This document shows positions 20,008-29,027 of a stretch of 64,000 nucleotides of DNA, piece after piece (position 1 is the stretch's first letter; every line of letters begins with the position of its first letter). The stretch comes from Tetragenococcus solitarius NBRC 100494 (GTDB lineage: Bacteria; Bacillota; Bacilli; Lactobacillales; Enterococcaceae), in the NCBI RefSeq assembly GCF_001544195.1, contig NZ_BCPY01000010.1:1-64000 (forward strand), in the 5' to 3' direction. Both the position numbers and the translations under genes were made by a program. The notes under the pieces were generated by a model. That model worked only from the letters and a program-made list of their open reading frames with translations. It was not told the origin of the DNA and did not search any database.

Positions 20008-20508
20008 TTAAGCATATTTGTGGGCCATTTTCCCTGCAACAGCAGCTACCAATGCACCAATTAGGTCATCAATAAAGGTATTTACACGCCCTTGTTTTTC
20101 TGTATCTAATTTTTGTATAACACCGCTTTTTACTCGATCTAGATAACCAAAATTAGTCACACCAATTGTCCCATAAATACTTGCGATACTTACAGCAAGA
20201 GTTTCATCTACACCAAAAACGCCTGTATCATTTTCGATAATTGCTTGTAGTGGCTGGCTTAATTGGCCTTCAGTTGCTAAGCGGTCCAAATCCAAGGCAA
20301 CCATCGCATTGTTTAGTACCTCTCTTTTATGCAGCACATCAACTGTTGCTGTTTCAAATTCAGTCAATTGAGCATTAGGAATAAATTCGTAGGCCACGTC
20401 ATAAGCCATCTTTGCTATATCTTGGTAAGTAATACCGCGCTTATTCAATTCTTGTTTGACAAATTCATAAGCTTTTGTATCTGGATATTTAAATGTTTCT
20501 TCTCGCAT
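20008..20508 (-). CDS. Phosphatidylglycerophosphatase A family protein
   Basis: A 166-residue protein of the PgpA/YutG family, which dephosphorylates phosphatidylglycerophosphate in phospholipid synthesis. The family core is near the end: GVTNFGYLD, then RVNTFIDDLIGALVAA with the acidic pair thought to bind metal. The Gram-positive form has an extra N-terminal half (about 1-70) and is less hydrophobic than E. coli PgpA. The start at 20508 has AAAGGAGGAGAATT; an earlier ATG is upstream of this site. The assignment is by family pattern only. Confidence 0.75.
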   Translation of the reverse strand: MREETFKYPDTKAYEFVKQELNKRGITYQDIAKMAYDVAYEFIPNAQLTEFETATVDVLHKREVLNNAMVALDLDRLATEGQLSQPLQAIIENDTGVFGVDETLAVSIASIYGTIGVTNFGYLDRVKSGVIQKLDTEKQGRVNTFIDDLIGALVAAVAGKMAHKYA

Positions 20509-20635
20509 AATTCTCCTCCTTTTTTTCATTATACTAGGAAAACAAAGGTTTTTTCCAAGAAAAACCTTTATCTTTTTGCTATAAACTATTTAACATTCTA
20601 TATTTATAGTTTGTAACATAAAAAAATTCATTACT

Positions 20636-20688
20636 AAAAAAGGGTAAGAACATTTAAAATAAAAATGTTCTTACCCTTTTTTATTTTT
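20636..20688. terminator. Bidirectional terminator after mnmG
   Basis: AAAAAAGGGTAAGAACATTT pairs with AAATGTTCTTACCCTTTTTT. A long perfect stem has T-runs available in both directions. Confidence 0.9.
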
Positions 20689-20744
20689 GATCAATAAGCG
20701 TTATAACAAACATCTATAAATTAAATAATCTCAATTTCTTTAAA

Positions 20745-22634
20745 TCAAGACGTTCTTGCGACTTTTCCTTGTTCGATATAGACCATTAGAATACTTAAAT
20801 CAGAAGGATTTACACCGCTGATACGACTTGCTTGCGCAATCGTTTCAGGATGGATTTTCTTTAATTTTTGCTTTGCTTCAGTTGCGATTCCATCAATTAC
20901 TTCATAATCAATATTTTCAGGAACTCGTTTAGCTTCCATTCGTTTTAATTTATCAACTTTAGTCATTGCCTTTTTGATATAACCTTCATATTTAACCTGT
21001 ATTTCCACTTGTTCAATTTCTTTATTCGTTAAATCTTCATTATTTGGTATAAATTGTAACAAGTCATGATAGGTTACCTCAGGTCGACGTAAAAATTCAT
21101 TGGCTAATACGCCATCTTTTAACGGAGCTGCTCCTTTTTCCTTTAAAAAGTCTTCAACTTCTGAAGGTTTGATACGAATAGATTTTAGTCGTTTTATTTC
21201 TTCTTCGACAGCTACTTTTTTCTTTAAATAGTTTTGATACTGCTCTTCTCCAACAAGCCCCATATCATAACCACTTTGTGTCAGACGTAAATCAGCATTA
21301 TCATGACGTAAAAGTAAGCGATATTCAGCCCGTGAAGTAAGTAGACGATAAGGTTCGTTGGTTCCTTTTGTTACTAAGTCATCAATCATAACGCCAATAT
21401 AGCCATCACTTCGTTTCATAATAAATGGTTCTTTTCCTTGAATTTTTAAACTAGCGTTGATTCCTGCCATCAAACCTTGACCAGCAGCTTCTTCATAACC
21501 ACTAGTCCCGTTGGTTTGACCTGCGGTAAACAAATTCTCAATAACTTTTGTTTCAAGCGTAGGACGTAATTGATAAGGAAGGACCACGTCGTATTCAATC
21601 GCATAACCTGTTCGCATCATTTCCGCCTTTTCTAACCCTTCAATGGAATGAAGGACGTTTGTTTGGACGTCTTCAGGCAAAGAAGTTGAAAGACCTTGGA
21701 CATAAACTTCTTCCGTATTAGCGCCTTCTGGTTCCAAAAACAGTTGATGACGTTTCTTATCGGCAAAACGTACAATCTTGTCTTCAATTGAAGGGCAATA
21801 TCTCGCACCGACACCATCAACAATTCCCGTAAACATTGGCGCACGATCTAAATTCTCACGAATAATTTGATGGGTTCCAGGGTTAGTATATGTTAGCCAG
21901 CAAGGAATTTGTTCTTTTTTATAAATACTATCTGGCGTACTAAAACTGAAATGATTGGGAACCTTATCACCAGGTTGTATTTCTGTCTGATCATAATCGA
22001 TAGAAGAAGATTTTATACGAGGTGGTGTGCCTGTTTTAAAACGATCAATTTCTAACCCTAGCTCTTCTAAATGATCAGCTAAGCTAACGGAAGGCTGAGA
22101 ATTATTGGGACCCGAAGAGTATTTCAACTCGCCAATAATAATTTCTCCACGCAAAGCAGTTCCTGCTGTAATAATGACCGCTTTTGCTTGGTAACGCGCT
22201 CCGGTCGCTGTAATAACTCCCTTACATACGTTGTCTTCTACAATTAAACGTTCAACAATTCCTTGTCGCAGAGTTAAATTTTCTGCTTTTTCAATAGTAT
22301 GTTTCATTTCTGCAGAATAAGCATGTTTATCTGCTTGAGCACGCAAAGCTCTCACTGCAGGACCTTTGCCAGTGTTAAGCATGCGCATTTGGATGTATGT
22401 TTTATCAATATTTTTGCCCATTTCACCACCTAAAGCATCAATTTCTCTAACAACGACGCCTTTAGCTGGACCGCCAATGGATGGGTTACATGGCATAAAC
22501 GCCACCATTTCTAAACTTATTGTTAAAAGCAAAGTTTTGTTTCCCATACGACTAGCCGCAAGGGCTGCTTCTGCCCCAGCATGCCCTGCGCCGACAACAA
22601 TCACATCGTAAAAGCCAGCTTGGTATTCTTGCAT
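20745..22634 (-). CDS. mnmG: tRNA uridine-34 carboxymethylaminomethyl enzyme MnmG (GidA)
   Basis: FAD-dependent partner of MnmE that installs carboxymethylaminomethyl at wobble U34 of tRNAs; 629 residues, full length. The Rossmann FAD motif [19 protein letters not shown] starts at about residue 13, and [12 protein letters not shown] lies at about 48-59. The region [18 protein letters not shown] completes the FAD site, and a C-terminal helical domain binds MnmE and tRNA. The start is 12 bases downstream of mnmE, in one operon. Confidence 0.97.
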   Translation of the reverse strand: MQEYQAGFYDVIVVGAGHAGAEAALAASRMGNKTLLLTISLEMVAFMPCNPSIGGPAKGVVVREIDALGGEMGKNIDKTYIQMRMLNTGKGPAVRALRAQADKHAYSAEMKHTIEKAENLTLRQGIVERLIVEDNVCKGVITATGARYQAKAVIITAGTALRGEIIIGELKYSSGPNNSQPSVSLADHLEELGLEIDRFKTGTPPRIKSSSIDYDQTEIQPGDKVPNHFSFSTPDSIYKKEQIPCWLTYTNPGTHQIIRENLDRAPMFTGIVDGVGARYCPSIEDKIVRFADKKRHQLFLEPEGANTEEVYVQGLSTSLPEDVQTNVLHSIEGLEKAEMMRTGYAIEYDVVLPYQLRPTLETKVIENLFTAGQTNGTSGYEEAAGQGLMAGINASLKIQGKEPFIMKRSDGYIGVMIDDLVTKGTNEPYRLLTSRAEYRLLLRHDNADLRLTQSGYDMGLVGEEQYQNYLKKKVAVEEEIKRLKSIRIKPSEVEDFLKEKGAAPLKDGVLANEFLRRPEVTYHDLLQFIPNNEDLTNKEIEQVEIQVKYEGYIKKAMTKVDKLKRMEAKRVPENIDYEVIDGIATEAKQKLKKIHPETIAQASRISGVNPSDLSILMVYIEQGKVARTS

Positions 22635-22646
22635 TGCGTTTTCCCC

Positions 22647-24041
22647 CTATTTTCCTAAACAAAATTGACTAAATAATTGCGTAATTAACTCGTCTTGTAC
22701 ACTATCTCCTACGATTTCACCTAAATCATCCCAACAACGTGTCATATCGATTTGTACTAAATCTACTGGCATGCCAGCTTCAATGCCTGTAATGACTTCA
22801 TCTAAAGCAGAAGAAGCATTCTCCAATAATGCGATATGCCGTGTGTTCGAAAGATAAGAGGCGTCTTTATCTTGTGTTTGTCCGCCAAAAAATAACTCAG
22901 AAATTGCTTCTTCTAATTGTTCTAGTCCCTCATTATTCGTAACAGACACTTCAAATTTTGGATCTTCATAAAGGAAGTCACTTAGCTCCTTAAGATCTAA
23001 ACGTGGAGGAAGGTCCGTTTTATTAAGCAAAATAATTCGTTTTGTTTCCTTTGTCATTTCAAGTAATTGTTTATCTTCTTTTGTTAAAGGTTCACTTTGG
23101 TTTAAAACCAAAAGAACCAAATCCGCTTCTGACAAAGCTTTACGGCTTTTTTCAACTCCAATCTTTTCCACGGTGTCCTCTGTTTCACGAATACCCGCAG
23201 TATCAATTAGTTTAAGGGGTACGCCGCGAACATTAACGTATTCTTCAACTACATCACGCGTAGTCCCTGCCACTTCTGTGACGATTGCTTTTTCTTCTTT
23301 TAATAACTGGTTTAATAAACTCGATTTCCCAACATTAGGACGCCCTATGATGGCAGTATTTAGCCCTTCTCGTAAAATTTTTCCTTGTTGAGCCGTTGCT
23401 AGTAAAGATTGAATTTGTTGTTTCACTTGCGTTGCTTTTTCCAATAATAACTTACTAGTCATCTCTTCTACATCATCATACTCAGGGTAATCAATATTGA
23501 CTTCAACTTGTGCTAGCGTATTTAATACCTCTTGTCTTAAAGAACGAATTAAGTGTGATAAATTGCCATCCAATTGATTTAATGCGACATTCATCGCTTT
23601 ATCTGTTTTCGCTCGAATTAGATCCATTACCGCTTCTGCTTGTGATAAATCAATTCTTCCATTTAAAAAAGCGCGCTTAGTAAATTCACCTGGTTCTGCT
23701 AAACGAGCGCCAGACCTTAATAATAATTGTAAAATCTGATTAACAACAACGATTCCTCCATGACAGTTGATCTCAACAATATCTTCTCGAGTAAATGTCT
23801 TGGGTGCGCGCATAATGGATACCATTACTTCATCAAGTAGCTCATTAGTTTTCGGGTCTACAATATGCCCGTAGTGGATAGTATGGCTTTGAGCTTGTTC
23901 TAAGGATCTCTTTGCTTTAAACACACGATCTGCTGCTGGGATAGCTTCTTCGCCACTCAAACGAACAATACTGATTGCCCCTTCACCAGGGGGAGTGGAA
24001 ATTGCTGCAATCGTGTCAAATTCTTGCAATACTTCTGCCAC
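22647..24041 (-). CDS. mnmE: tRNA modification GTPase MnmE (TrmE)
   Basis: K+-activated GTPase of 464 residues. The N-terminal tetrahydrofolate-binding domain ([21 protein letters not shown]), a helical domain and an inserted G domain ([26 protein letters not shown]) are all present. The C-terminus CLGK is the conserved C(I/L/V)GK motif that holds the modification cysteine. The start is GTG at 24041 after AGGAGGAACAGAC. A terminator-like hairpin lies in its leader (24087-24136), which may attenuate the mnmE-mnmG operon. Confidence 0.97.
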   Translation of the reverse strand: MAEVLQEFDTIAAISTPPGEGAISIVRLSGEEAIPAADRVFKAKRSLEQAQSHTIHYGHIVDPKTNELLDEVMVSIMRAPKTFTREDIVEINCHGGIVVVNQILQLLLRSGARLAEPGEFTKRAFLNGRIDLSQAEAVMDLIRAKTDKAMNVALNQLDGNLSHLIRSLRQEVLNTLAQVEVNIDYPEYDDVEEMTSKLLLEKATQVKQQIQSLLATAQQGKILREGLNTAIIGRPNVGKSSLLNQLLKEEKAIVTEVAGTTRDVVEEYVNVRGVPLKLIDTAGIRETEDTVEKIGVEKSRKALSEADLVLLVLNQSEPLTKEDKQLLEMTKETKRIILLNKTDLPPRLDLKELSDFLYEDPKFEVSVTNNEGLEQLEEAISELFFGGQTQDKDASYLSNTRHIALLENASSALDEVITGIEAGMPVDLVQIDMTRCWDDLGEIVGDSVQDELITQLFSQFCLGK

Positions 24042-24086
24042 GTCTGTTCCTCCTATGCATTCATTTTTTTATATCTTTTATCGCAC

Positions 24087-24136
24087 AAAAAAAAGTGCCC
24101 ACTCCACCCATTTTCTTATGGGTAGACTTCGCACTT
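24087..24136 (-). terminator. Terminator-like hairpin in the mnmE leader
   Basis: On the minus strand AAGTGC...GCACTT encloses an inner ACCCA/TGGGT hairpin and is followed directly by eight T, then mnmE 45 bases later. It points toward mnmE, and the nearest upstream minus-strand gene (jag) is beyond an opposing gene and another terminator. Confidence 0.75.
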
Positions 24137-24165
24137 TGACTGCTTGTCTATAAAATTATGAAATT

Positions 24166-24194
24166 AGATTAGCACATTTCATTTACGTTGGCAA
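24166..24194 (-). promoter_or_regulatory. Promoter for the mnmE leader transcript
   Basis: TTGCCA (24194-24189), 17 bases, TAATCT (24171-24166) with TGC before it (extended -10). The transcript would begin about 30 bases before the leader hairpin. Confidence 0.55.
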
Positions 24195-24281
24195 GCATTC
24201 TAACTTTTTTACTAGAAACTTTGCTCTTCACTTAGAAAAAAGCTAAAATACAATTAACAATAAGGGAAAAGAGGGATAATT

Positions 24282-24593
24282 ATGGAGCAACAAGAGCGAA
24301 TCGAACAAATTTTATTGTCTACTGGAAACGTTAACAAACCTTATATAATAAGAGACCTAATTTTTGTGACAGAACGAGTGTTTATTGATATTTTCGATCC
24401 TAATTTTGACCCAAATAAGGCTCTAGCAGATGTGGCTTATCAATTGAAATCAAAAGCCTTTAGTTACGGAGCAACTGCAGTAATTAATTGTCATTTTGAA
24501 CATGAAAGGATCAATGGAGAAGAAGGACCGTTTTTTGAAATTTTTGCCTACGGAACAGCTGTTCAATTTACACAAACCACTATTGGTGGCTAA
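24282..24593 (+). CDS. YbjQ/UPF0145-like small protein
   Basis: Soluble protein of 103 residues on the strand opposite to its neighbours. The second half (ALADVAYQLKSKAFSYGATAVINCHFEHE, then IFAYGTAVQF) follows the YbjQ pattern: a helix, a GA(N/T)AV strand and a closing GTAV strand. That family is predicted to form pentameric rings, and its function is unknown. The first half is shorter than in YbjQ. The ATG follows AGAGGGATAATT. Confidence 0.6.
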   Translation: MEQQERIEQILLSTGNVNKPYIIRDLIFVTERVFIDIFDPNFDPNKALADVAYQLKSKAFSYGATAVINCHFEHERINGEEGPFFEIFAYGTAVQFTQTTIGG

Positions 24594-24603
24594 AAAGCCC
24601 AAA

Positions 24604-24639
24604 AAAAAGAGCCTGTCGAAAAAATACAGGCTCTTTTTT
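24604..24639. terminator. Terminator between the YbjQ-like gene and jag
   Basis: AAAAGAGCCTGT/ACAGGCTCTTTT with a short loop and T-runs on both sides. Confidence 0.88.
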
Positions 24640-24725
24640 ATCAAAGTCATAACTCTGATAAGAATGATCTAGCTAGACTATACTTAAAAAATAAGATGAA
24701 GTCAAACACTCCAAGCAAATTAAGC

Positions 24726-25526
24726 TTAATAATACTTTTTCGCTGGCTCCACCACTAAGTAACGATAAGGCTCGTCTCCTTCAGAATGAGTAGTCACATA
24801 ATTTTTTTTGCTTAAAGCAAAATGTATTTGTTTTCTTTCAAAAGCCGGCATAGGTTCTAAAAATACTGGCATTCCAGTCCGGTCTACTTTTTCTGCGGTA
24901 CGCTCGGCTAACTGTTGTAAGATATCTTGTCGTTTTTGGCGATAATCTCCTACGTTTACCATAACAGGAAGCTTATTTTTGGCAATTCGATGAACATATA
25001 CTTGAGCTAAGTATTGTAAAGCGTTCAGTGTTTTGCCATGCCGACCAATTAATAACCCTTTTTTAGGAGTATCTAGTTCAAAAACAATTCTTTCTTGATC
25101 GTAAGTGATTGTAACTGTTGCTGGAGCATTTAGTTGTTTTGTAATAGCTGTCAGATAATTTTCTAACTGGGTGAGTGCTTGTTGATCCTCTAATTTCTCC
25201 GAGCCTTTTTCCTGCTCTTTGGACTCTTCGAAGTTATCCTCTGCTGTTTGTTCTTCAAAGACTCCCTCTTCCGCTGTTTCAGTTGTTACTGTGTTACTTT
25301 TCTCTTCTTCCATTGTTTGACTATCTGACACAACTTCTGTTTTTACCTCAGGTTCCTGTTTAGCCATATATTCTAAAGAAACACGTGCATTTTTTTTCCC
25401 CACACCTAAGAAGCCTTTTTTTCCTTCTTCAATAATGGTGGTTGTTACTTCATCTTGAGATACACCAAGCGCTTGTAAACCATTTTGTATCGCTTCTTCA
25501 ACACTTTGTCCTTCATAAATTGGCAT
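24726..25526 (-). CDS. jag: RNA-binding protein Jag (KhpB/EloR)
   Basis: Cytoplasmic RNA-binding protein of 266 residues. The Jag_N domain (about 1-50; YEGQSVEEAIQNGL, GKKGFLGVGKKNARV) is followed by a long acidic, disordered linker (about 60-125), a KH domain (LLIGRHGKTLNALQYL) and a C-terminal R3H domain (ERKQIHFAL). In streptococci and lactobacilli its orthologue partners with KhpA and controls cell elongation. It lies directly downstream of yidC, in the conserved rpmH-rnpA-yidC-jag order. Confidence 0.93.
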   Translation of the reverse strand: MPIYEGQSVEEAIQNGLQALGVSQDEVTTTIIEEGKKGFLGVGKKNARVSLEYMAKQEPEVKTEVVSDSQTMEEEKSNTVTTETAEEGVFEEQTAEDNFEESKEQEKGSEKLEDQQALTQLENYLTAITKQLNAPATVTITYDQERIVFELDTPKKGLLIGRHGKTLNALQYLAQVYVHRIAKNKLPVMVNVGDYRQKRQDILQQLAERTAEKVDRTGMPVFLEPMPAFERKQIHFALSKKNYVTTHSEGDEPYRYLVVEPAKKYY

Positions 25527-25546
25527 AAATAAAACTCCTTTCTGGC

Positions 25547-26389
25547 TTATTTACGTTTTTTATGTCTTTGTTTTTTGTTTGGATACTTAGCTTTTTCCAA
25601 TTCACGTTGACGTTGTCTTGCTTGACGTTCAGCTTCTTTACGTTCACGACGAATTTTAAATGGATTGTTGATTAACAAGGTTTGGCCAACTTGAAAGGCA
25701 TTTGAAATTACCCAATATAAAGATAATGCTCCCGGCAAATTGGTTGCCATAACTAAAATCATTACCGGCATTACGTAATTCATAATCTTGACGCTAGAAT
25801 TAGGATTTGCTTGACTCATGCTGGAAAGATACGTACTTAAAAATGTAAAAATACCAGCCAGAACAGGTAAAACATAGTACGGATCAGGCTCACCTAATAC
25901 TCGTACCCATAAAAAGCTACCTTCTCTTAATTCGGGTACTCTTGAAATCGCCTGATAGACTGCCATAAGAATGGGCATTTGTACTATCAGCGGTAAACAA
26001 CCAGCATAAGGATTTACACCATTTTCTTGATATAATTTTTGTTGTTCTTCCCGCAACTTCTGTTGAGTTTGTGTATCTTTGGAAGAATATTTTTCTTGTA
26101 ATGCTGTGATTTTAGGTTGTAAGTCTTGTGTTTTTCTCATGCTTTTTGTTTGGAAATTCATCAACGGGAATAAAATAATGCGGATTATTATCGTAAATAA
26201 AATAATCCCTACGCCTCGATTTCCTCCCAAAGACAACCATTTAATTACCTGTGCAAAAGTATAAACAATATAGCGATCCCAAATTCCAGTACTTTCAGAG
26301 GACACTTCGTTGGTTGTAGCACAGGCAGATAATAATACCACCAATGAAATAAGACCTAAAACCAGTAGTAGACGTTTTCTTTTTTTCAC
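25547..26389 (-). CDS. yidC: Membrane protein insertase YidC (lipoprotein type)
   Basis: Inserts and folds membrane proteins with or without SecYEG. The GTG start at 26389 gives 280 residues: AAAGGA precedes it, and the next residues are KKRKRLLLVLG, the basic head of a lipoprotein signal with lipobox LSAC. Longer in-frame starts overlap rnpA and are rejected. Five membrane segments follow, with the conserved Arg in the first (TIIIRIILFPL) that forms the hydrophilic groove. A strongly basic C-terminus (KKQRHKKRK) is suited to ribosome binding. Confidence 0.95.
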   Translation of the reverse strand: MKKRKRLLLVLGLISLVVLLSACATTNEVSSESTGIWDRYIVYTFAQVIKWLSLGGNRGVGIILFTIIIRIILFPLMNFQTKSMRKTQDLQPKITALQEKYSSKDTQTQQKLREEQQKLYQENGVNPYAGCLPLIVQMPILMAVYQAISRVPELREGSFLWVRVLGEPDPYYVLPVLAGIFTFLSTYLSSMSQANPNSSVKIMNYVMPVMILVMATNLPGALSLYWVISNAFQVGQTLLINNPFKIRRERKEAERQARQRQRELEKAKYPNKKQRHKKRK

Positions 26390-26408
26390 TGAACAATTTT
26401 CCTTTCGT

Positions 26409-26744
26409 TTATTTAATAATCTTCGATAATTTGAAGACATGCAATAAATTCGAGTACACTTCTTTGGAAGATAAATCTGAAACAGAGGGCCGAGCAATCA
26501 CAAGAAAATCAATCGATGGATCAATTAATTCTCTCATCTCATAAATACTTGCGCGGATTTTGCGTTTAACAGCATTACGTGCGACTGCATTTCCTATTTT
26601 TTTTCCAACAGAAATTCCTACACGAAAATGCGCTTGTTCTTTTGGTAACACATATACCACAAATTTTTTATTCGCATAGGATTTGCCATTTTTAAAAACA
26701 TATTGAAATTCTTTTTCTTTTTTAACACGATAAGACTTTCTCAT
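26409..26744 (-). CDS. rnpA: Ribonuclease P protein component
   Basis: Protein subunit of RNase P, which trims the 5' ends of pre-tRNAs; 111 residues. The family signature is ARNAVKRKIRASIYE (about 54-68), preceded by RVGISVGKKIGNAV. It lies 19 bases before yidC and downstream of rpmH, separated from rpmH by a terminator. Confidence 0.96.
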   Translation of the reverse strand: MRKSYRVKKEKEFQYVFKNGKSYANKKFVVYVLPKEQAHFRVGISVGKKIGNAVARNAVKRKIRASIYEMRELIDPSIDFLVIARPSVSDLSSKEVYSNLLHVFKLSKIIK

Positions 26745-26837
26745 GCCCTTTTCATCAATTCCTTCTATATCTAGCTACTCACTTCTAAATAATACCATAA
26801 CTTATAAAGATGAATCATCCTTTGTACAAAAAAGAAT

Positions 26838-26863
26838 AAAAAAAAACCACTGAAGCTCAGTGG
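26838..26863 (-). terminator. Terminator between rpmH and rnpA
   Basis: CCACTGA/TCAGTGG hairpin starting next to the rpmH stop and followed on the minus strand by nine T. It should lower rnpA expression relative to rpmH. Confidence 0.85.
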
Positions 26864-26864
26864 C

Positions 26865-26999
26865 TTAAGCAGAAAGAACCTTTCTGCCTTTGCGACGACG
26901 GCTAGCGATAACATGTCGTCCATTTTTTGTGCTCATACGTTTACGAAAACCATGAACTTTTTGGTGTTTACGTTTATTTGGTTGATATGTTCTTTTCAT
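26865..26999 (-). CDS. rpmH: Ribosomal protein L34
   Basis: A 44-residue, very basic protein of the large subunit, read directly from the sequence: it begins [20 protein letters not shown], has the family core [19 protein letters not shown], and ends KVLSA. The start has AGGTGGAATAAG upstream. It is next to oriC, as in nearly all bacteria of this type. Confidence 0.97.
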   Translation of the reverse strand: MKRTYQPNKRKHQKVHGFRKRMSTKNGRHVIASRRRKGRKVLSA

Positions 27000-27053
27000 C
27001 TTATTCCACCTCCATCAAGGTTTCTTATTTAAGTCTATACGACATACTTTGAT

Positions 27054-27083
27054 AGTATATCGATTTTCCCCCTATTTTGTCAA
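27054..27083 (-). promoter_or_regulatory. rpmH promoter
   Basis: TTGACA (27083-27078), 18 bases, TATACT (27059-27054) on the minus strand. A near-consensus SigA promoter 55 bases before rpmH. Confidence 0.8.
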
Positions 27084-27128
27084 TAAAAATTCCAATCTTT
27101 CTTACTTGCTCCTATTTTTTTAAGTCAG

Positions 27129-27474
27129 TTATCCACATTTTTTTGTTAAAAAGATGGGAAAAAATTTAATTATATACTTATCCACAAAAAAGTAGTTCAA
27201 CAGATTTTCCCAAAATTATACACAAGTAAACAGCAGTGAAAAAAGTTATACACAGCTGCGGAAAACTCTGTGGATATTTTCCCAAAATCCTTGATACTCC
27301 AGACTTATATCCGAGGAAAAATTGTGGACAAGCAATACTAAAAAAACGAAATTCACAAAAATTTCCTCCTGTGGATAACTATTTTTTCACTATGGGGATT
27401 CCTTTTTTATTTTTTCTGTGTACTTTGTGGAAAAAGAAATTTCTCTGTCTTTTTTCTTTGCTATCTGTGGAAAA
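27129..27474. other. oriC part 1: DnaA-box cluster upstream of dnaA
   Basis: Perfect DnaA boxes TTATCCACA occur at 27129-27137 and 27178-27186, and in reverse at 27370-27378. One-mismatch boxes are at 27216-27224 and 27246-27254 (TTATACACA), and in reverse at 27269-27277 and 27323-27331. Weaker TGTGGAAAA boxes lie at 27426 and 27466. The region is AT-rich, lies between divergent rpmH and dnaA, and marks the replication origin and autoregulatory sites for dnaA. No gene is accepted in 27000-27535. Confidence 0.93.
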
Positions 27475-27535
27475 CTTTTAAGATCCATGATAAATTAATA
27501 CTATCTCGATTAATTTATTTACAGGAGGATTTGCT

Positions 27536-28870
27536 ATGCCATCTCTAGAGACGATATGGAAAGAACTTCAAGAAAGTTATAGAAAAGAGATGAATCCAGT
27601 TAGTTATAATACTTGGATTGAACCTGCAAAACCTATTTCATACTACGATAATCAATTGATCATCGAAGTCCCAACAACGGTTCAAAAAAACTATTGGGAA
27701 AAAAATTTAGCAGGAAAAATTCTTGAAACTTTCTTTATGATGAGCGGAGAAGAAATTCTTCCTACTTTTGTGACACCAGACGAAGCAGAAAACTATAAGC
27801 AAAAAGAAAAACCAACAGAAGAAAAAACACCAAAAGTTCCTGAACATAAAACTATGCTTAATTCAAAATATACTTTTGATACTTTTGTCATTGGTAAGGG
27901 AAATCAAATGGCCCATGCTGCTGCTTTAGTAGTTGCTGAAGAACCGGCTTCCATTTATAACCCCCTCTTTTTTTATGGCGGTGTCGGTTTAGGAAAAACC
28001 CATCTAATGCAAGCGATTGGTCACCAAATGCTGGTTACTCATCCCAATGCTAAAATTAAATACGTTTCAAGTGAGAATTTCACTAATGACTTTATTAGCT
28101 CTATCCAAAATAATAAGATGGAGGAGTTTCGTAATGAATATCGTACGATGGATCTATTACTCGTTGATGATATTCAATTTTTAGTCAACAAAGAAGGAAC
28201 ACAAGAAGAATTTTTTAATACATTTGAAGAGTTATATCGAAATAATAAGCAGATTGTGTTAACAAGTGACCGTTTGCCAAACGAAATCCCGACACTTCCC
28301 CAACGACTTGTTTCCCGTTTTGCTTGGGGATTATCAGTCGATATCACTCCTCCAGACTTGGAAACCAGAACCGCAATATTACGTAAAAAAGCAGAAGCAG
28401 AAAATCTTGAAATTCCAGATGATACACTAAGCTATATTGCTGGGCAAATTGACTCTAATATTCGTGAGTTAGAAGGAGCTTTAGTACGGGTTCAAGCTTA
28501 TGCAGCAATCCAAAGTTCAGATATCACCACCAGTTTAGCAGCAGAAGCACTAAAAGCCTTAAAAGTTGGAACAAGTTTAAGCCAACTTACTGTTGAACAA
28601 ATTCAAGAAGAAGTTGCTGATTATTATCACTTAAAAGTGAGTGATATAACGGGAAAGAAAAGAACAAAAGGAATCGTTGTTCCGCGTCAGATTGCAATGT
28701 ATTTGTGCCGTGAACTGACAGATTATTCATTACCAAAAATCGGAGCTGACTTTGGCGGAAAAGATCACACTACCGTTATCCATGCTTATGAAAAAATTCA
28801 AAAGCTAATCGAAGAAGACGAAAAAATACGCAATGACGTCAAGGAAATTAAAAATCATCTAATGGAATAA
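27536..28870 (+). CDS. dnaA: Chromosomal replication initiator DnaA
   Basis: AAA+ initiator of 444 residues that binds DnaA boxes and opens oriC. Domain I (about 1-85) and a short linker are followed by the AAA+ domain with Walker A GGVGLGKTH, Walker B LLLVDDIQFL and sensor region RLVSRFAWGL. The C-terminal domain IV carries the box-reading signature GGKDHTTVIHAYEKI. The ATG follows ACAGGAGGATTTGCT. Confidence 0.98.
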   Translation: MPSLETIWKELQESYRKEMNPVSYNTWIEPAKPISYYDNQLIIEVPTTVQKNYWEKNLAGKILETFFMMSGEEILPTFVTPDEAENYKQKEKPTEEKTPKVPEHKTMLNSKYTFDTFVIGKGNQMAHAAALVVAEEPASIYNPLFFYGGVGLGKTHLMQAIGHQMLVTHPNAKIKYVSSENFTNDFISSIQNNKMEEFRNEYRTMDLLLVDDIQFLVNKEGTQEEFFNTFEELYRNNKQIVLTSDRLPNEIPTLPQRLVSRFAWGLSVDITPPDLETRTAILRKKAEAENLEIPDDTLSYIAGQIDSNIRELEGALVRVQAYAAIQSSDITTSLAAEALKALKVGTSLSQLTVEQIQEEVADYYHLKVSDITGKKRTKGIVVPRQIAMYLCRELTDYSLPKIGADFGGKDHTTVIHAYEKIQKLIEEDEKIRNDVKEIKNHLME

Positions 28871-28898
28871 TGTGCATAACTGTGAAAAAACAAAAAAG

Positions 28899-29000
28899 AT
28901 ATCCACACCTTTTCCACAAGTGCAAAACTTTATTCTGTATTTATTTTAGAAAGTTATCCACACTATTCACTGCTCTACTATTACTACGAAATTTTTTACT
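28899..29000. other. oriC part 2: DnaA boxes, DnaA-trios and AT-rich unwinding region
   Basis: Between dnaA and dnaN lie ATATCCACA (28899-28907), TTTTCCACA (28910-28918) and a perfect TTATCCACA (28954-28962). About ten bases later comes a run of triplets, CTC TAC TAT TAC TAC (about 28973-28987), whose complement is a series of TAG/TAA DnaA-trios. An AT-rich stretch (ACTAATATAATATATAAA) then reaches the dnaN ribosome site. This matches the Bacillus-type basal unwinding system. Confidence 0.85.
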
Positions 29001-29027
29001 AATATAATATATAAAGGAGTGCTCACC

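Noticed and set aside
27236-27481. 81-residue ORF upstream of dnaA
   Set aside because: It runs through the oriC DnaA boxes, has no ribosome site and its composition is not protein-like.
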